A stretch of DNA of 64,000 nt from Robiginitalea aestuariiviva (GTDB lineage: Bacteria; Bacteroidota; Bacteroidia; Flavobacteriales; Flavobacteriaceae). The stretch is taken from NCBI RefSeq assembly GCF_029537735.1, contig NZ_JARPUQ010000003.1:307015-371014 (forward strand), read 5' to 3'. The notes beneath the pieces were generated by a model. The model made no database searches. It was not told where the DNA came from and saw only the letters and a program-made list of their open reading frames with translations. Shown here piece by piece: positions 17,601-24,039 of the stretch. The stretch's first letter is position 1, and each line of letters begins with the position of its first letter. A program made the position numbers and the translations under genes.

Positions 17601-18091
17601 CCTCCCAGGCCGCCAACACCATGATCCTGACCGCGTCTTACACTGACCAGGGCGGGAACGGGGTAAAGGCCCTTACCGGCAACGGGCAGATGGCCCTTAC
17701 CGGCAACACCATTTCCCCATCTGAGGATATGGAAATGGAAGGGATGCAGGCCATGTCCTTCGGGGCCATGAACCTGGCGCTGCTCAATGCAGGAGAAGGT
17801 TACCTGAAACTGGATGGATATGACATGAGCGGAGTGAAAATGCTCCTGCTTATGGCCGGGTGGCAGACGCCCCCATCCGCCGGGGCGGATTTTGAACTCC
17901 ACCTGGGCAGCCCGGACGGGGAAGTGATCGGCTCCGGTAGCCTGACCACCCCCCAGGCGGGACAAGGCACAGGTATACCCGTAATGATCAGCAAGCCCCA
18001 ACAAGGGAAACAAACCGTGTACCTCACCTATAAGCGCCACCCCTCGGACGACCCGGGTATGGTAGCCATTACCGGGGTACAGTTTCAGTAA
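14690..18091 (+). CDS. Five-domain lipoprotein: ThuA + sugar dehydrogenase + PKD + cytochrome c + CBM-like
   Basis: A 1133-residue lipoprotein (lipobox FVVSC, Cys about 20). Order: ThuA-like domain (about 27-245; VLVFSKTMGFRHASI, GGGYVGIHAATD); six-bladed PQQ-type glucose/sorbosone dehydrogenase domain (about 260-700; MTVLPGEDILIGQRRGEI, GLMGLQKDPDY, MGHRNPYRISVDP); PKD domain (about 710-800); cytochrome c with CKSCH (Cys 879, Cys 882, His 883) and likely Met ligand in VVMPAHP; and a C-terminal CBM6-like beta sandwich. It probably oxidises a sugar and passes electrons to the attached haem, on the cell surface or periplasmic face. The ATG at 14690 gives the lipoprotein signal; the open frame upstream to 14270 runs antisense through the YdeI-like gene. 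A strong terminator follows the stop. Confidence 0.85.
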   Translation: MKSVRILLVALLVGAFVVSCDQKRPGPPKVLVFSKTMGFRHASIPAGIEAIRELGAQHGFEVDTTENAARFNEENLKQYSTVIFLSTTGDVLDAAQEAAFERYIQAGGGYVGIHAATDTEYDWGWYGKLAGGYFLSHPAGTPEADFTIVDQGHPSTVFFQDSIWHRTDEMYNFKNLNPEVNVLITIDESTYEGGQNGDYHPMAWYHEYDGGRAFYTALGHTEESFSEDLYLQHLWGGIQYAIGENMELDYSKAHSQIPPEANRFTKVQLIQGEFFEPTEMTVLPGEDILIGQRRGEIMLYEQATGELRQVAYLDVYHKTLRTPGVNAEEGLMGLQKDPDYANNHWIYVYYAPTGDAEINRLSRFTYQDGNFDLDSEQVILELHSDREICCHTGGSIAFGGDGLLYLSTGDNSTPFNQADVAYVNNGFAPLNDLPGSSQFDARRSSGNTNDLRGKILRIRVNEDGSYDIPEGNLFAPGTPNTRPEIYTMGHRNPYRISVDPKNGYVYWGDVGPDARADSLQTRGPRGYDEINQARQPGNFGWPLFIANNKPYVAYDYATGESGEPFDPEHPINNSRNNTGLQELPPAQPAMVYYHYGESAEYPQVGSGSRNAMAGPAYYSDLYNGEGALPEYYDGKVIVYDWMRGWMKAVHLFEDGTFNKMEPFASDIQLYNLIDMEVAPSGRVYLLEYGTGWFTKNDNSGLSYIEYNGGNRPPMIEGLEVDLTSGQAPLSIKATLNAQDLEGDAMHYVWQFSSGDSVVTDTPTLEYTFEKTGEFQLSAKAVDASGMASESAKETVFVGNTRPEVRISLAGGNESFFIPGVPVQYQVTIVDEGEEVVPEDGSYYIAVDYREGMDDSSRNFGHQQATAAISGKALTQSLDCKSCHKENEASIGPAYNLVSAKYQEGRRNTNLRYLMEKIQQGGSGVWGEVVMPAHPDVSTEEARQIATYILSLEDTRERAPSLPLSGTIIPDASQAANTMILTASYTDQGGNGVKALTGNGQMALTGNTISPSEDMEMEGMQAMSFGAMNLALLNAGEGYLKLDGYDMSGVKMLLLMAGWQTPPSAGADFELHLGSPDGEVIGSGSLTTPQAGQGTGIPVMISKPQQGKQTVYLTYKRHPSDDPGMVAITGVQFQ

Positions 18092-18113
18092 ACCGAAACC
18101 CGGAACGAAATGA

Positions 18114-18138
18114 AAAGGGGCGCCATGGGCGCCCCTTT
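18114..18138. terminator. Bidirectional rho-independent terminator
   Basis: An 11-bp perfect stem, AAAGGGGCGCC (18114-18124) and GGCGCCCCTTT (18128-18138), encloses a 3-base ATG loop. A-rich and T-rich flanks sit on both sides, so it can stop transcripts from both convergent genes: the ThuA fusion and the serine hydrolase. Confidence 0.85.
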
Positions 18139-18139
18139 C

Positions 18140-19420
18140 TTATTCTGCGTTTTGCGTAGCTGGGGGCACATACGGCCCGTAGACCGCATCCCGGAAATTC
18201 TTGTGCAGCCGGATGGGGTCGTAGGGGAATAGTTGTACAAACAGAACGGCGGCCAGCTCGTTTTGCGGGTCTACCCAGAAGAGGGTGCTGGCTGCCCCGT
18301 CCCAGAAGAATTCGCCCACCGCGCCGTTGTTTTCCTGGGGCCCGGCCGGGGGTGCGGTGCGCACGGCAAAATCAATCCCGAAGCCTACTTGCCCCTTGCT
18401 GGGCAACCAGGCCCGTTCGGTTACGCTGTCCGGCAGGTGGTTGGTAGCCATCAGGGCCACGGTCTCCGGTTTCAGCACCTGTACCCCGTTTAGGGTACCG
18501 CGACCCAACAACATCCGGGCAAAGCGCATATAGTCGTCCAGGGAGGAAGTCATCCCCCAGCCGCCCCGCTGCAGGGGCCAGGCCTGGAAATGCTCGATTT
18601 TGGAGAGGCTGTCCGGGATTTGGGTAAGGCTTCCGTCCTCTTCCAGGCGGTACATGGCAGAAAATCGTTCCCGGTCTGCCGGGGGAACCACCCGGCGGGT
18701 GTCCGTCATCCCCAGGGGCCCCAGGACTTCCTGCTGCAGGTAGTCATCAAAGGGCATGCCCGAGAGGCGCTCCACCAGGAAGGCCTGCACGTCTACGCTG
18801 GGGCCGTATTCCCACTGGGTTCCGGGATGGAACCAAAGCGGGAGCTTTCCAAAGGTGGCTGCCATTTCCGAAAGGGTCTTTTCTTTGGCCAGGGGGGCGG
18901 CTTCGGCCAACGCATCCCCCAAACCGGGAATTTCGGTACGGTTGGGGAAGCCAGCCGTGTGGCGGGTAATATCCCGGATGGTAATGGCGCTGCGGGCCGG
19001 CTCGGTCTGCATCTGCCCGTGTTCATCCACCCCCTTATACACCTGCATCCCTGCAAACTCGGGGGCATATTGGGCCAGGGAATCGTCCAGGGCAAAGGCC
19101 CCGGTTTCATAGACGGACATCAGGGCGGTGCCGGTCAGGGGCTTGGTCATGGAAAAGATCTGCACCAGGGTGTTGCGGGCCATGGGGATGCTGTCTTCCC
19201 GGTTGGCGTACCCGTAGGCGCCAAAATAGGCTTCTTGGCCTTTTTCGTAGACCAGGGAAGAGACCCCGGCCACTTTCCCCGAAGCCACCAGGGATTGCAA
19301 GAGGGAATCCATACGGGCGCGGGCTTCCTGTTGCACCACGCGGTTCGGTTCGGGCGCCGGTTTTTCCTGGCAGGACACGGCCAGCAAAATAAGGCTCAGG
19401 CAGAGATAATACGGTTTCAT
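18140..19420 (-). CDS. Serine hydrolase (class C beta-lactamase-like) lipoprotein
   Basis: A 426-residue lipoprotein (LLAVSC, Cys about 17) of the beta-lactamase/D-aminopeptidase fold. The catalytic S-x-x-K is FSMTK (Ser about 90, Lys about 93); the Tyr motif is WEYGPSVDV, and the third motif region is WDGAAST, where class C enzymes have KTG or HxG. This fits an esterase/peptidase subgroup rather than an antibiotic-resistance enzyme. It is the last gene of a five-gene minus-strand run, 13 bases after the M1 peptidase stop, and ends at a shared terminator. Confidence 0.83.
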   Translation of the reverse strand: MKPYYLCLSLILLAVSCQEKPAPEPNRVVQQEARARMDSLLQSLVASGKVAGVSSLVYEKGQEAYFGAYGYANREDSIPMARNTLVQIFSMTKPLTGTALMSVYETGAFALDDSLAQYAPEFAGMQVYKGVDEHGQMQTEPARSAITIRDITRHTAGFPNRTEIPGLGDALAEAAPLAKEKTLSEMAATFGKLPLWFHPGTQWEYGPSVDVQAFLVERLSGMPFDDYLQQEVLGPLGMTDTRRVVPPADRERFSAMYRLEEDGSLTQIPDSLSKIEHFQAWPLQRGGWGMTSSLDDYMRFARMLLGRGTLNGVQVLKPETVALMATNHLPDSVTERAWLPSKGQVGFGIDFAVRTAPPAGPQENNGAVGEFFWDGAASTLFWVDPQNELAAVLFVQLFPYDPIRLHKNFRDAVYGPYVPPATQNAE

Positions 19421-19433
19421 AACGCAGGGTCAA

Positions 19434-21134
19434 TTACGGTTGCCCCGGGGGAAGGGCCTGGGTTTGGATATAAAAATTCGGGTCCCACATCAGGGCGGTA
19501 TTTTCCGGCAGGGCTTCCTGCTTCCATTGGGCGGACGGAAAAAGCCAGTGGGCCTCCCCGTCCAGGAACACCCGAACCGGCATGTCAAAGCCGGGTACCA
19601 CCTGGGTATAGCGGTATTCCAGCTGGCCGTTGGCCCGCCGGTATTCCAGCCTGGGGATTTTTGCCGTGCGCAGGTACTGGTCAAAAAAGGCAGAGAGGTC
19701 CTTGCCGCTGCGGGCGCTGAGGAAGTCCTCGATTTGCCGGGTGGTTACCGTCTGGTGGTAAAATTCCTGGTTCAACCCCCGCAACATGCTGCGCCACAGG
19801 GCATCGTCCTCCACCAGTTGCCGCAGGGTATGCAAAATGTTGGCCCCTTTAAAGTACATATCGCGGGAGCCTTCCTGGTTCACGTTATAGGGCCCGATAA
19901 TGGGGCTGTCGTTGCGGATGTTCCGCCTGAGCCCGATAACATAGGCATTGGCAGCCTCCGTCCCAAAGTGGTAATCCAAGTACAGGCTTTCGGAATAGGT
20001 GGTAAAGCTCTCGTGGATCCACATGTCTGCGATGTCGCGGTAGGTGATGTTGTTGGCAAACCACTCGTGCCCGGCCTCGTGGATGATGATGTAATCGAAC
20101 TTCATCCCCCAGCCGCTTCCGGACAGGTCGGTACCCCGGTACCCGTTCGCATAGCCGTTGCCGTAGGTGACCGAGCTCTGGTGCTCCATCCCCAGGTAAG
20201 GGGCTTCCACCAGCTTAAAACTGTCTTCGTAGAAGGGGTAGGGGCCAAACCAGTGTTCAAAGGCCTCCAGCATCAGGGGTACCTGCCGGAATTGCGCCTT
20301 AGCCTTGTCCAGGTTTTCGCGCAGCACATAATAGTCTACATCCAGGGGGCCTTTTTCGCCGGCATAGGTTTCCCCGAAATGCACATAGTCCCCGATGTTG
20401 ACATTCACCCCGTAATTGTTGATGGGGTTGGCCACCACCCAGTGGTAGGTGCTGGTGCTGTCCGTTTCCGAAACCGCCTTCAGCCGGCCGTTGGAGACAT
20501 CCACCAAAGGTTTGGGCACGGTAATGCGCATAGACATGCTGTCTACCTCGTCGTACATGTGGTCCTTGTTGGGCCACCAGGCACTGGCGCCCAGGCCCTG
20601 GCAGGAGGTGGCCACAAAGGGGAGGCCGGCACTGTCCTGCTTCCAGGAAAAGCCCCCGTCCCAGGGAGCGCGGACGGCTTCCCTGGGGTGCCCTCCATAC
20701 GCCACTTCCACCTCCCGGTAGGTACCGGGTTGCTGGGCGCTTTCCAGGGTTATAAAGTAAACATTCCCCTCCCGGGTAAAGGCCAGGGGCTTTCCGTCCT
20801 GCCGAACCCCGGTAATTTCCAGGGGCGGCTGCAGGTCAAGCTGCATCCGGTTGGCGGGTTCCAAAACGGTATATCCAATCGTATTGCTACCCGAAATCGC
20901 TTTTTGGCCCGGGTCTACGGACAGGGAGAGGTCGTAATAGGTGAGGTCCCACCAGGCCCTTTCCGGGGTAATACTGCCGCGAAGGCTGTCCTGCCGGGTA
21001 AAGGCCCGCCCGTCCCAGGGGGTGAGCAGCCCGCTTTTGGGTTTGGTTTCCGATTCGCTGCCCCGGGACTGCGCCATGCAGGCACCCACCGGGAGCAACA
21101 GGGCCATCAGCCCCCATCCAAAGAGTCTTTTCAT
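19434..21134 (-). CDS. M1 family metallopeptidase, exported
   Basis: A 566-residue aminopeptidase-fold protein. The N-terminus is a signal sequence with a possible lipobox (PVGAC, Cys about 19). The zinc site is HEAGHEW (His 352, Glu 353, His 356) with the third ligand in MWIHES (Glu about 375). The substrate-binding motif that is GAMEN in classical M1 enzymes is replaced by LGMEHQS. C-terminal domains are short, as in compact bacterial M1 enzymes. It likely trims N-terminal residues from peptides in the periplasm. It lies 9 bases after the M28 gene. Confidence 0.87.
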   Translation of the reverse strand: MKRLFGWGLMALLLPVGACMAQSRGSESETKPKSGLLTPWDGRAFTRQDSLRGSITPERAWWDLTYYDLSLSVDPGQKAISGSNTIGYTVLEPANRMQLDLQPPLEITGVRQDGKPLAFTREGNVYFITLESAQQPGTYREVEVAYGGHPREAVRAPWDGGFSWKQDSAGLPFVATSCQGLGASAWWPNKDHMYDEVDSMSMRITVPKPLVDVSNGRLKAVSETDSTSTYHWVVANPINNYGVNVNIGDYVHFGETYAGEKGPLDVDYYVLRENLDKAKAQFRQVPLMLEAFEHWFGPYPFYEDSFKLVEAPYLGMEHQSSVTYGNGYANGYRGTDLSGSGWGMKFDYIIIHEAGHEWFANNITYRDIADMWIHESFTTYSESLYLDYHFGTEAANAYVIGLRRNIRNDSPIIGPYNVNQEGSRDMYFKGANILHTLRQLVEDDALWRSMLRGLNQEFYHQTVTTRQIEDFLSARSGKDLSAFFDQYLRTAKIPRLEYRRANGQLEYRYTQVVPGFDMPVRVFLDGEAHWLFPSAQWKQEALPENTALMWDPNFYIQTQALPPGQP

Positions 21135-21143
21135 AATGTGCTG

Positions 21144-22475
21144 TTAACGGTATACACCTGAGGGGAAGACCACCGGGCTTTCATGCCCGTCGGGCCCCAC
21201 GGCGGCTACCCCGAAGAAAAAATTGTCGATTACGATACCTTCCAGGACGGTTTCGGTGGCATCACCCACATAGCGGAAATGGTCCCAGGTAGGCGAGGTG
21301 GTATCCCGCCAGTAGACCTTGTAGCCCACGGCGCCGGGTACCGCTTCCCATCGCAGTTTGGCGGCAGGCTGTACCACGCCCCCGATTTCCACCTTGGCAG
21401 GGGCCGGCGGGCCCCAGGCCAGCCCGGCCAGGGAAATGGCATTTACGGCCGTTAATTTGGCGGCATAGCCAAAGTCCACAAATTCCAGCAGGTCCCCGTA
21501 TTGTATCCCGTCTTCCACCCGGATGTCCTGGTGTTGCTGGGTGTAATTTTCATGGGCTTCCATAATGCGGACCCCGGCAAACCCCGCATCGTTGAAGGGC
21601 CGGTGGTGCCCGCCCCGCCCAAAGCGGTCCAGGCGGTAAATGAGCATGGGGTTCATCTCGGGCATATAGGTCTGGGTACTGCGGTAAATGTACCGCGCCA
21701 GCTGGCGGGAAATCCCGTCTACTTCGCCTCCGTAGAAGCGGCGGGCCCGCCGCTCCCGTTCGGTTTCCGTGGGTGGCACGGGCTCGGAAAAGATCCGGAA
21801 GTCCCGGTTGGAGACTACCCCGTCTACCCCGCTGGTATTGCCGATCATATCGTTATTGAGGATGCCCACAATGTCCCAGCCCTGTTCCTGGGCATAGGCG
21901 GCCAGGCCCTGGCCCCCGAAGAGGCCCTGCTCTTCCCCGGAGAGGCCGGTGTACACAATGCTGCTGGGGAAACGGTACTGGCTCAGGACCCGTGCGGCTT
22001 CCAGGACCCCGGCCATCCCGCTGGCGTTGTCGTTGGCGCCCGGGGCATCCGAGGTAAAATTATTGGCATCGCTTACCCGGGAATCGATGTCCCCGCTCAT
22101 GATGGCCATGCGATTGGGATGCGCCGTGCCCCGCTGTATGGCTACCACGTTCACTACCCATACGTCCCGGGTGATGCGCCCGTTTTCCCCGGCCTTGACC
22201 AGGTTGCGCTGGTAGAAAACCTCCAGGCAATCCCCGCAGGCAGCCGAAATCTTGTCGAATTCCGATTTGATCCAGCGGCGGGCAGCGCCAATGCCCCGGG
22301 TCTGGGACACGGTGTCGCTCAGGGTGTGCCGGGTGCCGAACCCGGCCAGGGTAGTGATATCCGCCTCCAGGCGGCTGGCAGATACGGCATCGATAATATC
22401 ATACATACGGGTATCCGTTTGGGCGGCAAGCCCCAGGGAACCCAGGAATAAACAAAGCGTAAGGAAGTGTTTCAT
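21144..22475 (-). CDS. M28 family metallopeptidase with altered first zinc motif
   Basis: A 443-residue exported protein with a signal peptide ending near LAAQ. M28 features: DAPGANDNASG (bridging Asp), SGEEQGLFGG (catalytic Glu plus ligand), and GRGGHHRPFNDAG (His). The first zinc motif, normally GHxDSR, reads GDIDSR here, so the usual His ligand is Asp. A C-terminal fibronectin-III-like segment (about 350-440; PAAKLRWEAVPGAVGYKVYWR) follows. The start ATG overlaps the TMEM175 stop as ATGA, showing coupling. Function as an aminopeptidase is likely but the ligand change leaves activity uncertain. Confidence 0.82.
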   Translation of the reverse strand: MKHFLTLCLFLGSLGLAAQTDTRMYDIIDAVSASRLEADITTLAGFGTRHTLSDTVSQTRGIGAARRWIKSEFDKISAACGDCLEVFYQRNLVKAGENGRITRDVWVVNVVAIQRGTAHPNRMAIMSGDIDSRVSDANNFTSDAPGANDNASGMAGVLEAARVLSQYRFPSSIVYTGLSGEEQGLFGGQGLAAYAQEQGWDIVGILNNDMIGNTSGVDGVVSNRDFRIFSEPVPPTETERERRARRFYGGEVDGISRQLARYIYRSTQTYMPEMNPMLIYRLDRFGRGGHHRPFNDAGFAGVRIMEAHENYTQQHQDIRVEDGIQYGDLLEFVDFGYAAKLTAVNAISLAGLAWGPPAPAKVEIGGVVQPAAKLRWEAVPGAVGYKVYWRDTTSPTWDHFRYVGDATETVLEGIVIDNFFFGVAAVGPDGHESPVVFPSGVYR

Positions 22476-23101
22476 AAGTCTGAGGGTCTGAATTTTTGGT
22501 CGAACCATTTGGAATGTGCATAGCAAAGGGGCCCCAGCAGGACGTAGATAAAGCCGGGCAGGCCAACGCCTACACCCACCTTCAGGGCAGAGAGCAACAT
22601 GGACAGCAGGCCTACCCCCACGTAGAGGGCAAAATGCCGGGTGTAAAACAAAAGGTCTACGGCCGTGGCCGCATTGCGTTCTTTTTTAAAAGCCCGCCGG
22701 TACATCAGGGCATAACAAAGAAAGATCAGGGCAAAGCCCAGGCTGTACAACTGGAACAGGCTGGAGAGGCCTTCCAGGGTCATTTGCTGGGTCCCCATCC
22801 AGGAGTGCACAAGGGATTTCAAAGGGAATACGTAATAGAGGATTACAAATAGCAACAGGGCGTTGTAGGCCATGATCCAGTAGTCCACGTAGCCCGAGCG
22901 GCGGAAGTAGTTGTAATGCACGACCCACAGGGCCACCAGCACAAAGAAACTCACCCCGAAGGCCACCAGGTTACTGCCCTGGGCCATCAGTTCGGCTACC
23001 CCGCGGTTCAGGTCCAGGGAAACCACCATCAGAGTGGCGGCAAAGGCAAATACCCCGTCGCTAAAGGCTTGTAGCCGGCCACTGTGGTGGGGTTTAGTCA
23101 T
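22472..23101 (-). CDS. TMEM175/DUF1211-family potassium-channel-like protein
   Basis: A 209-residue, six-helix membrane protein. The first helix has the family signature RLQAFSDGVFAFAATLMVVSL, split as RLQAFSDGVF and AFAATLMVV; the FSDG motif and conserved small residues line the pore in bacterial TMEM175 channels, which conduct K+ as tetramers. It overlaps the propeller gene upstream by 8 bases and the M28 gene downstream by 4 bases, so it belongs to the same transcript as exported peptidases, an odd setting. Confidence 0.8.
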   Translation of the reverse strand: MTKPHHSGRLQAFSDGVFAFAATLMVVSLDLNRGVAELMAQGSNLVAFGVSFFVLVALWVVHYNYFRRSGYVDYWIMAYNALLLFVILYYVFPLKSLVHSWMGTQQMTLEGLSSLFQLYSLGFALIFLCYALMYRRAFKKERNAATAVDLLFYTRHFALYVGVGLLSMLLSALKVGVGVGLPGFIYVLLGPLCYAHSKWFDQKFRPSDL

Positions 23102-23969
23102 GGGCTACTGTTTTTTCGGCCACAAAGGCCAGGCGTTGGCTGTCCGGGGAAACGCTCAGGCGGGAAATGTGGCCCACCCCGGCTTCGAACCGGTGGAAGG
23201 TGCGCCATTGGGCCTCCGTCCCTGGCATGATTTGCCGCAACACATCCGGCCCGCCGCAGAGCAGGGAACCATCCGGCAGCCAGGCCAGGTCCTGTACCCC
23301 GGCCGGCAGGGCCAGCAGGCGTTGTTGCTCTCCGGTTTCAGGGTCCAGGGTAAACACCCAGGTCTGCTCGTCCTCCGGGGAAGTGAAGCTAATGCGATGG
23401 CTGCCCGGGATGCGGGCCAGGCTTCGCCCCACGCCCTTGCGCAGGGTGCGGGAGCCCTGAGTGCCCGGGTGGGCCATGACCAGGTCCATCCGGTCTTCCC
23501 GCAAGACGGTGCAAATCAACAGGTCAGGCCCGGCCCAGAGGTGGTACCCGACTTTCAAGTCGTTCAACAGTAGGGTGGGTTCCCCGTCGGTATAGCGGTA
23601 GAGGCGTTGCAGGCCGGTGGTATCCAGGCGAATGGCAGATACGGCATCACTGCCCGGGATGGGCGTGGGGGAATATTCCCCGCCACCCGGGGTATCGCAA
23701 ACCCATTGGGTGGTGCCATCCGCTGCGGAGTAGTGGGCAATATCGGTTTGCCCGTTCCGGGTGCGGGCGTACAGGAGGGACCCGTCTGGCAGGTATGCCG
23801 GCTGGTTGTCGTAACCCGGGTTATCGGACAGGTTTTGTGCCGGGCCGGCAATCCGGCCATTTTCCAGGCGTACCTGGTATACCTCGGTGTCCGGCTGGGC
23901 CAGCAAGGCTGCAGGGAGGGTTAGCGTCGCCAATAGAATGGCGTGCTGTAAGGTCCGGTGAAAAAGCAT
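23094..23969 (-). CDS. Exported TolB-like beta-propeller protein (PD40 repeats)
   Basis: About 291 residues with a signal peptide ending near LLAQ. The mature part contains repeated PD40-type blades: DNQPAYLPDGSLLYAR, YSPTPIPGSDAVSAIR, HRISFTSPEDEQTWVF, LAWLPDGSLLCGG and RLSVSPDSQRLAFVA. Such propellers bind peptides or proteins. ATG 23978 is an alternative start three residues upstream. A box-like TACTTTAA on the minus strand at 23996-24003 may be the promoter of the five-gene run that starts here. Confidence 0.72.
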   Translation of the reverse strand: MLFHRTLQHAILLATLTLPAALLAQPDTEVYQVRLENGRIAGPAQNLSDNPGYDNQPAYLPDGSLLYARTRNGQTDIAHYSAADGTTQWVCDTPGGGEYSPTPIPGSDAVSAIRLDTTGLQRLYRYTDGEPTLLLNDLKVGYHLWAGPDLLICTVLREDRMDLVMAHPGTQGSRTLRKGVGRSLARIPGSHRISFTSPEDEQTWVFTLDPETGEQQRLLALPAGVQDLAWLPDGSLLCGGPDVLRQIMPGTEAQWRTFHRFEAGVGHISRLSVSPDSQRLAFVAEKTVAHD

Positions 23970-24039
23970 CGTCAGCATGGGTTGGCAAAGGGGCGTTAAA
24001 GTAGCCAATTCGCGCCGTTTTCACAAGGGGTGAGCGCGT

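Noticed and set aside
14708-18040. A 1110-codon open frame antisense to the ThuA fusion gene
   Set aside because: High GC content removes stops in the reverse frame; the sense strand encodes clear conserved domains, and the antisense translation is low in complexity and rich in His, Gly and Pro.
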